Of a DNA stretch of 64,000 nt, positions 1-8,980 are shown in pieces. Numbering within the stretch: position 1 is the first letter of the stretch; every line of letters begins with the position of its first letter. Under the pieces are notes generated by a model. The model was not told the origin of the DNA, searched no databases, and was given only the letters and a program-made list of their open reading frames with translations. Origin of the DNA: Pyropia yezoensis (lineage: Eukaryota > Rhodophyta > Bangiophyceae > Bangiales > Bangiaceae); contig CM020618.1 of NCBI GenBank assembly GCA_009829735.1, positions 42,360,878 through 42,424,877 of the forward strand. The letters are read 5' to 3'. The translations under genes and the position numbers were made by a program.

Positions 1-426
1 CCTCCTCATGAGGAGGCCATTGTCTCCCAGAAAGAAACGCGTCTCTACCACTGTATCCAGTATATCCCTCTGCGACTTGCAGAAGGGATCCTCGGCCTGG
101 GCCTTCACCACCTCGTCCAGGGACAGGGGCAAGTACTTCTTGTTCCCTGGCGCCTCGGGGTTCAACACCTGACCCGAGCGCGTGACTACCCCCACGATGG
201 GGATGTCCTCATTCCACAACTTGTGAAATTCGTCCAAGAGGCGTTCAACTCGAACCCTCAACCTGGGTGGAACATCTCCCATGTTCACATGGGGTCGAGG
301 AGAGGCAGCCGGCTTGGCTTGGTGCTTCTCCTCTCCAGACTTCGGGTCGCTACTCGCGCCCGCGTTGAGGGTGACCGCTACTACTGGTCCCTCATGTTGG
401 TCTATATAGCCGAACTTGGCTCCCGA
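1..426 (-). CDS. Ty3/gypsy pol fragment, pre-integrase region (partial)
   Basis: An open frame of 142 codons on the minus strand starts after a stop at 427-429 and leaves the window at base 1. Its last 45 residues carry LPLSLDEVVKAQAEDPFC, then FFLGDNGLLMRR. This is the pattern found in Ty3/gypsy polyproteins just before the H2C2 zinc-binding part of integrase (an LxLxEVxxAQxxDPxC helix followed by FxLxxNGLLxRR). The more N-terminal part (KFGYIDQHEGPVVAV and a linker) is not recognised. No start methionine is visible, as expected for a piece of a polyprotein. Confidence 0.6.
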
Positions 427-959
427 TCAAAGATACTTTCTTTGAGGGTGGCGGGGGTAGCAACTTGCTACGACCCCTGTCACAGGCTCGAGCCCATCAC
501 CGACGAGTGAAGGTCCGCCGTCCTCCACCCGCCTAGTTGGCGACGGCTCTATGCCGAAGTTAAATCCAACCCGAGTGGATCTCGCGGGGACGGTCCTCTC
601 ACCTTGGGACGTTCCCTTTGAGTGTACCACCCGGTGGCCGAAGTGCGAACCACCAGTCCGAGGAAGACCCTCAGGGTGGACACCCGACTGGGTCGGGGTG
701 GCAAACTGCCCGCGCCGATACTCCCGGCCCTGCTGGCTGGAGTGCCTCTAGCACCTCCGCGACCCCAGGTACACCCTGTGTCTGGCCAGTATTCAAAGGC
801 GCCGGAGTAAGGTCGTCACCGGAGAGTTTCCCGAACATCGGGAGGTCAGATCCTGCCGTGTTGGCTAACGATCCACACGACACAGTCCAAGACCACCGTT
901 CCTCTGAGACAGAGGGCCCCCTACACGCGAGTGCACCCGAAGGTAAAGTTTACCTCTGT

Positions 960-976
960 CCCCTGCTGCTCCACCA
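960..976 (-). other. Primer-binding site of the LTR element
   Basis: On the minus strand TGG(T)GGAGCAGCAGGGG begins two bases after the LTR end; its complement CCCCTGCTGCTCCACCA ends in CCA like a tRNA 3' end. The same 17 bases follow the second LTR at 1406-1422. Which tRNA primes it cannot be told from this window. Confidence 0.55.
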
Positions 977-978
977 AA

Positions 979-1193
979 TGTAGCAGAAATCACCTTGAAA
1001 TCGCCGGAAAAATCGATGTTGGATGCCCGGAATCGAACCCACGCCATAGAACATATGTTAACCAGGCGCTCGTGGACCACTGCGCCACGGGTTGAATCCT
1101 TGACATCTTGGGCCAGATATGGGGTTTTCACCCCAAATCCTTACAGCATCGATCGCCAGGTCCGTAATACGTGACAGTCACAATACTGCCACA
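979..1193 (-). repeat. LTR B, 215 bp, with tRNA-like insert
   Basis: Reading the minus strand, the block begins TGTGGCAGTATTG and ends TGCTACA, so it has the TG...CA ends and imperfect terminal inverted repeats usual for LTRs. It is preceded (1194-1210) by a purine-rich tract, GAAGGGGGATA, that could be a polypurine tract, and followed by a primer-binding site. Its first 13 and its last bases match LTR A, but the interiors differ. A segment with Pol III A and B boxes lies inside it. Confidence 0.55.
1021..1090 (-). other. tRNA-derived segment inside LTR B
   Basis: The minus strand shows an A-box-like TGGCGCAGTGG at 1078-1088, a perfect 4-bp D stem (GCGC/GCGC) and a consensus B box GGTTCGATTCC at 1029-1039, 39 bases apart, followed by a CATCCA end. 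The acceptor stem does not pair and the anticodon arm is degenerate, so this is a tRNA relic or SINE-like promoter and not a working tRNA gene. Confidence 0.6.
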
Positions 1194-1405
1194 TATCCCC
1201 CTTCGGAAGGCTTGACCGCCCCGGTCAAGTAACGTTCCCGGCTACTTCCGCGACTACTCCGAGACGACTTTCAACCGTGCAGCTGGAAATTCCGGTACTT
1301 AGGTAGACGGGCGGCTTACGGCATACTGACTTCCACACGCTTCCTGGAACGTGCCTCCGGGCCCCAACCGGAGGGTACCCGTCCGCCTCGCTGGTCACCG
1401 TACAT

Positions 1406-1422
1406 CCCCTGCTGCTCCACCA
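1406..1422 (-). other. Primer-binding site next to LTR A
   Basis: Identical 17 bases to the site at 960-976, again two bases after an LTR end on the minus strand. The region 1194-1405 between it and LTR B has no recognisable protein; if it is the interior of one element it is only about 230 bp long. Confidence 0.5.
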
Positions 1423-1424
1423 AA

Positions 1425-1893
1425 TGTGGCAAAAACCACATGCACACACGGCACCCAAGTTGGGGCGGTGTGCAAGGGCTGCCTCCCGTGTCGGGGGAAC
1501 CGGAAGAAGTGCAAGTCGCACACACTCTGTCCCTGTTCTGGGGCAAACCCCCCACTGACAAACAAGAGGATGGTGTGTGGTCCAACAGTTTCTTGGTCGG
1601 GACGGGGACGCAGGGCCAAGCCCCGCTGTCCCTCCCCTTATCCCCCCAGGGTCCACTCAGAATCACGCCACTCAGAATCTCCCACCCCAGCACCTGCCCA
1701 CCGGGCCACACGAAAATTCAAGACGATAAATGCAGAGAACCCTCAAATCCAAGTTGGATTTACTACTAAGCTAACTATCCCAAACTTAGGGAATATGGAC
1801 CCAAATGCAGGGGGAGGAACGGATCAGGCTAGTGGCCTGCCGCCCCTTGCATGGCACGTGTTGCCCCCCTACCTGGGGGTCAATACTGCCACA
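1425..1893 (-). repeat. LTR A, about 469 bp
   Basis: On the minus strand it begins TGTGGCAGTATTG and ends TTTTTGCCACA, giving 7-bp perfect terminal inverted repeats (TGTGGCA/TGCCACA), and is followed by the same primer-binding site as LTR B. It lacks the tRNA-like insert. It may be the 5' LTR of a short element ending in LTR B, or a solo or nested relative. No clear target-site duplication is visible. Confidence 0.5.
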
Positions 1894-4157
1894 GCAAGCG
1901 CAGGCGAAAGCGCCAGCTTCCCGCCCCCCCCCGCTCACAAGATGCAGAACCCTCCGCGGCGGCGGCGGTAGCAGCGGCGGCGGCGGTGGCAAGCGGCGGT
2001 GGCGGCAGACTGCAGCAGCTGCAGTCGGCGGCGGCGGCAGGCGGCGGCAGTTGCTGAGTGTTGGCGGCTGGCATAGGTGCCAGCGTCATTCCCCTCCCCC
2101 CTCCCTTTTGCTCCCGCGAAGCCTCTCTCGGTGCCGCCGGCACCACGGGACAGATCGTGTGGGGCCGCGCCCCGGCAGGCGGAGGGCTACTCGACAAGCT
2201 GACAGTAATTTTGAGTTCAAACGTTTGAACTGTCCGCGACGCATACCGCCCTCACAGTTTTTTCGTTGTCTCCATCGACGTCCCCAATATCTGTCTCCAG
2301 CGAAGCAACAATAGCTTTCTGAAGGTCCCTCCTGAATGTGGCATTCTCGTTCGTACGTGCCTGATTTTTTGAGGCGCAGGAAGGCCGCGCGGCTTTATCT
2401 GCAATAAAATGTGCACACCTGCGGGTGGGCAGCTGTGAGTACGACTGAACAGGCGACTGCGCGAGTGGCACCACGGGGGCGTGCCACGGATGGCGTGCCG
2501 CGGCCTGAACGTGGCACACCACCAGGGCTCTGCTGAATGAGCTCGACCCTGGTGGTGGCAGCCACGACAGCAACACTCGGCGCGGGACAGGACACGGCGA
2601 GCGACGCTCGGCAGGCACCGGGAGCTCCCCACTAGGGGGAGCCATGCCTGTATAAGTAGACAGAGGGAGGGGGGAGCCGGTGTGGCAGACGGCGGGCAGC
2701 AACAATACATCCTCTTTCCCACATGGTAGCGCGGCAATACATCCTCTTTCTCACAGCAGCAGCCACTAAGGTCGGCGACCATGCAGGGCAGTTGCTCACG
2801 CTCGGACCCTTTTAACTGCCGCAAAGGCGACAGTGAAAAAAACGCGCAGTCCGGGGCGCTGGCATTGACTAAACTGGCGGGAAGAAGACGCCTTTGACGT
2901 GCGTCTTGAGTCACCCCACCCTCTGGCCTTCTTTCAGGGAGCAACGCGCCCCGCCGCTGTGACGGCGGCGTGCCGCCGTCCGCCTCTTTGCCGATGACAT
3001 CTGGCGACTTGGTGGGGCCCTCCTCTTGCATCAACGTGCTGTGCGGCCCGCAGGCGTCACCAGCACGATTCTTTGCCCTCAACCTAGGTAAAATCCGTTC
3101 CAGACGACAGGCGACATCGGTGCTGCCACCCAGGTCGACCGCCGCGAGCCCAGGGAGTTAATGGGTTCTTTCGCCCACGCCGTACATCCCTCTTTTGCGC
3201 CCTATGTGCTCACCTAGTCCTCCTCAGTGCGCCTGACCGTTACTCGCTAAAAGCCCGCTCGCTTGACGGACAGGAGTGACCGGGATGCAACCACACAGGT
3301 GCTCTTAGCCCCGTGGTATATTCCCATGCAATAATCGTCACGATGGCTGTGGCCCCAGGCGGCGACGGCTATCTAGAAGGGGCATAAAGGGAGCAAGAAC
3401 GTGGGAGAGGGCCCGGGACAAGAAGGCATTCCGTTTGGCACCGGAACGGCACTGTCCCCTGGCAGTCCCCTGAGAAAAGGGAAGATCAATATTCCCACTT
3501 ACTGTTCCTGAGGGGACCGACACGTGGCGGAGGGGACTGTCAAGGAGATGCACGAGATTGAGCTTCGGGCCTGCTGAGGGGGGAGTGAGGTGCCTCAGGG
3601 GATCAGTCTCAGCTCTGCGAGGGGAGCAGCGCTGTTCTCAGCACCGCTTTAAGGGGAGCTGATCAAAGCGATTTTCGTTATCGGAGTTGGCACTAGTCCC
3701 CTGAGAGAGTACTTCCACCAGAGCGCCGTAGACTTACTGTATTAAATCAATCTGAATCCGGTACAATGTACCGTCCTCCCCCCCACTAATGCGTGGTCCC
3801 CTGTGCGCGATAAGCACTGATGCAGGTTTTATGCAGGTTCTTGCTCGAGAATTTCCCCAAAAAGCAAGAAATTTTTGACAGGCGATAAGCAGTGCTGCGC
3901 AGGGGATAAGCACTGGTGCGCTGTAGCGCCACACGCCCAGGAAGTCGATTGTACGCGCTGTGCAGGATCTCAGAAGTGCTTCGTCGAGTGGAGACGTCTA
4001 AAGCTACCAGAGACATTCAGAGACGATCCAAGCTACTTCAGCACACTAGGGGCGCGTTGAACGGGCGCCCTTGTCGCGGAGATGTTTGTAGTTTCCGTGC
4101 GTGTGGCGGCTCGTGGGGTCACTGAACTCTTTACACCCATCAACGGCCACCCGTACA
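1894..4157. other. Intergenic, repeat-rich, no certain gene
   Basis: Holds a GGC-type triplet tract (about 1955-2055), an 18-bp palindrome AGTTCAAACGTTTGAACT at 2214-2231, a hairpin with 10-bp perfect arms (2518-2527 with 2547-2556, loop 19), a direct repeat CAATACATCCTCTTTC at 2703 and 2735, and several CCCCTGAG/CTCAGGGG octamers between 3469 and 3704. Minus-strand frames at 2217-2705 and 2252-3082 are open, and the end of the first has ordinary amino-acid composition, but neither shows a family motif. Confidence 0.5.
3807..3919. repeat. Three copies of a 17-bp GATAAGCA repeat
   Basis: GCGATAAGCACTGATGC at 3807-3823, GCGATAAGCAGTGCTGC at 3882-3898 and GGGATAAGCACTGGTGC at 3903-3919, all in the same direction. 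Purpose unknown. Confidence 0.55.
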
Positions 4158-4494
4158 TAGGCCCTTTCGCAGTTCGCGTACCGTCACGTGTGACGACGGT
4201 ATAAACGATATACAAGCTGCGAAAGAAACAAGACAGGGTCGCTGTATACGTTATGCCACGTACAGTCACGCACCAATATCGTTTGTCCACTTGGCACATA
4301 AAAATCCAAGTATTATAACGTCACAATCTGCACCCCTCTCAGACGAACTGGGTTTGCAGCCAGCGGCTGCGACTTGGTAGAATCCGACCTTGCCCCTCTC
4401 CCCCCCCCCACCCCCCCCCCCGCCACTATCGACCATTATTTAGACAACCCGCCTCTCACACACTGCCCAACAAGACAGCATGGCCCATCCACTC

Positions 4495-5529
4495 TCAATA
4501 CTTAATCCCGTTGCCCTTAGAGGCAATGACGGCCGCTACTCGACGGGGCATGGAGTCAATGAGGGTCATGAAGAAGGCGTCGGGTATGACCTTCCACTCC
4601 TCACAGAGTGCCACGTAGAGGTCCTCCTTAGTTTTCGGAGCGCTCTCCCGCGCGCGCAAGCGGCGGTCCAGCTCATTCCAGACATTCTCGATGGGATTAA
4701 GGTCGGGGCTTTGCCCCACCCAAGGAAGCACTTTGAACCCCAGCGCGGCCTTAGCCGCCTTTCTGCGCTTGGACGCGTGGCAGGGGGCCAAATCCTCTTG
4801 CAGCCAGGCGCACCCAGGGGACCGAAAGTCGGCCATCAGGTGATGGTAGACCTCCTCCTCCAGGACGCGCTCGTACTGCGCAGAGTCCATGGACCCCTGC
4901 ACCTGATACAACGGCGTGCGCCCGCGCGACGAGAAGCCGGCCCGCACCGTCACCGACTGCCTCCCGCTTTTGAAGGATGGCCGCAAGCAGTCGGGTAGGA
5001 AGCGCTCCCCCTCCTTACGCCTCACCCGGGCGCGCGACGGCCGTCGGGCCTCAAACGAGCTCTCGTCCGTGAAAAGCACAAACTTCCACCCAAGGTCCCA
5101 GGAGCACCGCGCCGTTGCCCACTGAACCCGCTTGACCTTGTTAGCGTCGGCGACCCATGGCTTGACGGCGGGCGCCATGGAGTTGAACCCCTGCGCCTGC
5201 ATGGCGCGGCGCACCGCGCGAGGGCTAACGGGCTTGGTCCGGCTCACATTGACCAGCTCGGTGATGGTAGAGAGGGAGCTGAATCGGTTGGCCTTCATCA
5301 GCCGAGAGAGTGCACGCAGGTCTCGCTCGCTCAGCGCGCGGGGGCGGCCACGGTTGTCGCGTGCCGGGACGGCGGTGCCGCTATGCACCTTCTTGGCCAC
5401 GTGGGCAACCGTGCTCTTCTTGATGTCGAGTGTGGCCGCGATGGCCCCGTTTCTGTTGCCCTTCGACGCCATCTCCTTGATTGCAGCGGCCTGCTGGCTC
5501 GTCTGGGACACCCGATTGTGACCTGCCAT
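4495..5529 (-). CDS. Tc1/IS630-type DDE transposase
   Basis: A 344-residue protein that would bind the inverted repeats and cut and paste the element. An N-terminal helix-turn-helix region (about 1-110) includes NGAIAATLDIKKSTVAHV followed by a GRPRAL linker. The catalytic triad is TDESSF (first Asp), QEDLAPCHAS (second Asp) and SPDLNPIENVW (Glu); 34 residues separate the second Asp from the Glu, the DD34E spacing of Tc1 elements. All three residues are present and the frame is unbroken, so the copy could be active. The start at 5529 is chosen because a TATA box lies about 55 bases upstream and the upstream open frame has no family similarity. Length matches the family. Confidence 0.93.
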   Translation of the reverse strand: MAGHNRVSQTSQQAAAIKEMASKGNRNGAIAATLDIKKSTVAHVAKKVHSGTAVPARDNRGRPRALSERDLRALSRLMKANRFSSLSTITELVNVSRTKPVSPRAVRRAMQAQGFNSMAPAVKPWVADANKVKRVQWATARCSWDLGWKFVLFTDESSFEARRPSRARVRRKEGERFLPDCLRPSFKSGRQSVTVRAGFSSRGRTPLYQVQGSMDSAQYERVLEEEVYHHLMADFRSPGCAWLQEDLAPCHASKRRKAAKAALGFKVLPWVGQSPDLNPIENVWNELDRRLRARESAPKTKEDLYVALCEEWKVIPDAFFMTLIDSMPRRVAAVIASKGNGIKY

Positions 5530-5582
5530 GCTTGGGGATTTCTTTTTTTCTTTTTCCTCGGCCGCGGTGGATGTGGAGATCG

Positions 5583-5590
5583 CTTTTATA
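5583..5590 (-). promoter_or_regulatory. TATA box of the transposase
   Basis: TATAAAAG on the minus strand, 54 bases before the chosen ATG. It supports a short 5' leader and the start at 5529. Confidence 0.6.
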
Positions 5591-6202
5591 CCGGTCGGCA
5601 GCCGATCTGGGTGGCGGGGCTTCCCCTGGCAAATGTGCTCCTGAGTGCGCGTGGGGCCACACATGCCACGAGATTGGCGCCAAGTGCCAGGCCTGGGAAC
5701 CGAGATTTCGACGGTGGACAAACGATTTTGGCCGGCGATTGTACATAAGTCTTTCCACGCGCGGTGCGCATGTCCGAGAGCACTTTCCACGGCCTGGTCG
5801 ATGTCCTGCGCCCTCGCTTGCCGCATTGAGGCTTCTCGGCGGAGATTCGTGCGGCTATGGCCCTGCGCTACTTGGGCGGCGGTAGCTACATGGACATTTG
5901 CGCGGCGTTTGGTGCGCATCCAGCCGCTTTGTACCGCGCCTTGTGGGACGTTGTGGACGCTGTGAACTCTACCCCTGCCCGGCGCATCTGCGCGTGCCAC
6001 CCCTTAAGTGACAAATTTCAATGACAGCACGCTGGCCAGACAGTTGTCTCAAAGAATTTCATCGCGGATCGCAATTTGGTATCTGCAAGTGTGCCCTCTG
6101 CAGTGTAACCGCGGTATATCGTCGGGACGGGTACAGTCAATCAGATCGGCGTTACGCGTATATACCGTCACGCCGACTGCAAATGCGAGCGGGCCCTAGC
6201 AA

Positions 6203-7295
6203 TAGAGAGCTTCGGCATGTCAAATGTGGGTCGGTGGCGTGGGTCGGGGGCATGTTTCTGCCACGTTCGGCCCCCGACCCACATTTGACGACCTATAAAT
6301 GGCTATCCACCACTCCCTATACCGGTCCGAGGGCGCTTCCCGAGAGCGCTTCGCGCCACAATGTGACGCAATTATTCTAAGGGCTCGCGCTGACACGCCG
6401 ACACTTGCGAGCCGACAGCGGCAAGCGAGCGGCGGTTACGTCGCTTGCCAACGCACCGCGTGTGCGCCGGTCCGCAGAAGCCCAGCGGGCTGCCTGCCCG
6501 CGCACGGCGGGCTGCCTGCCCACGCACGGCGGGCTGCTTGGTGACGTACGGCATGTCTGCACTCCTGCATGCCAACTCGCGGAGTAACCGGCTGCGGGCC
6601 GACACGCAGCGTGTGTCCCGCTCGCTCTCGCTTCTGCCGCCGACTTCGGCTGCCACGCATGCTGCACTGGGTCGTCCGTTCTGTTCTGCACGCACGGGAT
6701 GGACACCATGCCTACCTCCGCTCCCCCTGCGCCTTCCCCTACTTTCCCACGTCCTCCTGCTTTCCCACTCCCCCCTCCCGTCTCTTCCCCGCCTCCCGTC
6801 CTTTCCCCGCCTCCCGTCCTTCGCCCGCCTGCCGACTCGGGCCTCTCTGTTCCAGCGCCTCCTGCTTCGGCAGCGGCCATGCCCACGCCGCCGCAGAGCG
6901 GGGCGTCGCCAACTGGGGCGACTGGCGTATCCCCTTTACCTCACGAACACCCGAGGGTCACGCGGGGCGTGCAAGAGCGGCACCACACGGCCGTTCCCAA
7001 ACATCCCCTCGCACGGCGCTTCCCGCTGACGCTTCAGGCTTCCTCTACACGCCCAGGTCACGTGAACTGCGCCCTAGGCCACTCTGTCAGTCGCATTCGC
7101 CAATTACCAGGGGGCAAAGGGCGGGCCCCAATAAGTGGGTATTTCCCAGTCAGCAAGATTAAGGCAAGGGCCCGACCCATATTTGCGAAGGTGCCGAAGC
7201 TCGACGTGGGTACAAATGTGGGTACCTCCACGTGGGTCGCCGACCCACGTTTTGCCCACGTGTGGTACCCACGTCGCAGTTGCCGAAGCTCTCTA
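6203..7295. mobile_element. Non-autonomous DNA element with perfect 15-bp TIRs
   Basis: TAGAGAGCTTCGGCA at 6203-6217 and its exact complement at 7281-7295 bound a 1,093-bp segment; the outermost bases are TA at both ends. The left subterminal sequence (to 6234) also has an imperfect inverted partner at about 7175-7202. Inside are three tandem copies of a 22-bp GCGGGCTGCCTGCCC-type unit (about 6486-6550), a C-rich repeat at 6780-6835 and a TATAAAT at 6293. No transposase-like frame is present, so it would depend on an enzyme from elsewhere. It begins four bases after the mariner element ends. Confidence 0.6.
6219..6289. repeat. Hairpin with 16-bp perfect arms
   Basis: GTCAAATGTGGGTCGG (6219-6234) pairs with 6274-6289. 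A second pairing is possible inside it (GGGTCGGGGGC at 6241-6251 with 6270-6280), so two alternative stems compete. Lies at the left end of the non-autonomous element. Confidence 0.7.
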
Positions 7296-7533
7296 ATGAA
7301 GCAGAAACCATCATGGAACACGGCCGACGTCGCGCTTAAGTCCAGCATTGGTAGCTCTAAATAGACGTCTGATAGTCTGTACTTACAAGCAGTAATTTTT
7401 GCACGAATCGTGTGAACTAGATAGATCGAAGTCATTGGTGGCATCTCGTGCCTGTAACCCAACTCACGCGGCCGCCGCCTGCACTCGAGCACTCTTCATC
7501 AACGCCACTCGTGCTCCACCTCCGCCCTGCACG

Positions 7534-8100
7534 CTACGGCCTTCGTGATCCCGCCCCGTCATCCGTGGCAACTTCCACCTGCATACACCTGCGGCGCCTG
7601 TTGTTGCTACGTCTTTCCCGTCTGGTCGGTCTGTTGAGGGGTTGTGAGGAGGGGACGGTGCGAAAGTTACTCGTTTTTCTTACTAGTTGCCACCACCACC
7701 GGTAGCGATGTGTCCCTCCGTGGTCTGGGTCTGGCTGGATGTACCTGCCGCGGATCTTTGTCGTCCTGGTTGCCGATAGTTTCTGCGAGGTCTTTCCGTG
7801 GTAGTGCTTGCCCGTCCCGGATGTAGCGTCGGCCCTATATACTTTGGTGCTCCTGTCGTCGTGATCTGTGTCCTTGTCCTGGTTGGCTTCCCCTGCATGC
7901 TCTGTGCCTCTTTTGGTCGGGTTGCACCGTTCGTACCCTGGCCTCTGGACCTGTACCTTTCGCGCCCGATGCCGCTTCGTCGTCGGATCGGCCGCATCTG
8001 CACTGCCTGCTGTGCTCGGGGTGTTGTTGAACACACGCTCGATCACATCTATGCCTGGTTGAGCTTGCGCCTCTGCTTTTGCCCTCTTCTTTGGGCTCAT
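7534..8100 (-). CDS. Unrecognised basic protein, 188 aa
   Basis: A minus-strand frame starts MSPKKRAKAEAQ, a possible nuclear signal, and continues with a charged, arginine-rich and glutamine-rich composition. Base composition here is closer to average than in neighbouring DNA, which makes a chance frame a little less likely. No domain is recognised, no splice sites are evident, and overlapping frames on both strands are also open. It may be a decayed mobile-element gene, since it adjoins the transposon zone. Confidence 0.25.
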   Translation of the reverse strand: MSPKKRAKAEAQAQPGIDVIERVFNNTPSTAGSADAADPTTKRHRARKVQVQRPGYERCNPTKRGTEHAGEANQDKDTDHDDRSTKVYRADATSGTGKHYHGKTSQKLSATRTTKIRGRYIQPDPDHGGTHRYRWWWQLVRKTSNFRTVPSSQPLNRPTRRERRSNNRRRRCMQVEVATDDGAGSRRP

Positions 8101-8980
8101 TCCTGGTCTCCCAAGACGCCTCCCCTCAGACGCTTGCTGCCAAACGTCGCGCGCGGGCGTGGCATGGAATATCCGTCACTGCGCCCGACGCTGAAGCGGT
8201 CAAGCCACATCCACTGGGCTCGGGTGCGTCTCGTATTCTGCACTTTCAGCCTCGGCTCGCTGGTTCCATCAGCGCTGCGAAGCTGCACCCGAGCCACAGT
8301 CCATTGGTTTCCCCCTTTCCCCCCCTTTGTAGTTCATTTCATGCTTTGTGTGGGCCCTTCTGTGTCTGCTAAACTTCTGCGGGGGCACGTAATAAACGGG
8401 GCTGTGCTCATTCCCCTTCTTGGTCCAGGTCATTGAGTCCTGGGGGTGGACCGTCCGCCTCACAGGGTGGATACGTGCGCCAGCCGCGACCCAACCGTAG
8501 GCACCGTCTAGGTAGGCACCTACGCTCGCTGAAAACACCTGGCAAACGTCTGGGCTGGCGCCCGCGCTAGCAGCTTACAGCAAGCAGCGTCTGGGCTGGT
8601 ATGCGCCCACAGCGACGCCACAACACGCAGTCCGTAGGACGCATACCGATCGCAAGCTTACGCCAGTGACACAAGGTGGAGTCGATTGGCAAGCAGAGAC
8701 ATCGGCTATGGCGCGGTTGCTGACCTCTACGTTGTTCCGCTAGCCACAGCTCCCACGACCGTTGCCTATGCATCTCGAGCGCGTTACCAAGGCCTGTATC
8801 CGCCGAGCTGCTGCGACACACCAACCTCGAGGTACCACACGGGCACATGCACGGAGATGAAGATGAAGGAAATACTAGGCTTTGATAAGGAGGTAAAGAA
8901 GAGACAAAGTGAGATACAGAGCAGGCCGCGCGGCATACGGAAAAAGACACCCGCCGTCAACCCACATGAAACGCTCGTGT
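8101..8980. other. Intergenic
   Basis: No gene recognised. It contains AATAAA-like sequence on the plus strand near 8390 and a repeated GTCTGGGCTGG at about 8549 and 8589. The right part is probably the 3' flank of the cyclin gene. Confidence 0.4.

Larger units (their letters stand above)
1..1193 (-). mobile_element. LTR retrotransposon, 5' part, cut by left edge
   Basis: On the minus strand an LTR-like block (1193 down to 979) is followed two bases later by a 17-nt primer-binding site and then by internal sequence containing a pol-like reading frame that runs off the left edge. The stretch 427-959 lies between them; it has short frames only and shows no gag motif I can recognise. A stop codon separates the pol-like frame from an upstream frame at 427-630 in the same phase, so the copy may be decayed. 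Ty3/gypsy type is suggested by the pol fragment; reverse transcriptase and the integrase core would lie outside the window. Confidence 0.6.
4158..6198 (-). mobile_element. Tc1/mariner-type DNA transposon
   Basis: A 2.0 kb element with one transposase gene on the minus strand. The proposed ends are TA dinucleotides at 4158-4159 and 6197-6198. From each TA inward the sequences are imperfect inverted repeats of about 45 bp, sharing TAGG(G)CCC, TCGCA-TT and GTGAC..GGTATA.ACG. Tc1/mariner elements insert at and duplicate TA. The left end also contains a local inverted repeat (CTTTCGCAG at 4163-4171 and its complement at 4217-4225), so the exact left border is less certain than the gene. Confidence 0.55.

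Noticed and set aside
1013-1092. Functional tRNA gene on the minus strand
   Set aside because: The D stem and T loop look right, but the acceptor stem does not pair, the anticodon stem is degenerate and no anticodon can be placed after a U33.
5530-6000. 157-residue N-terminal extension of the transposase
   Set aside because: It crosses the TATA box and has no similarity to Tc1 transposases; the protein starts normally at 5529.
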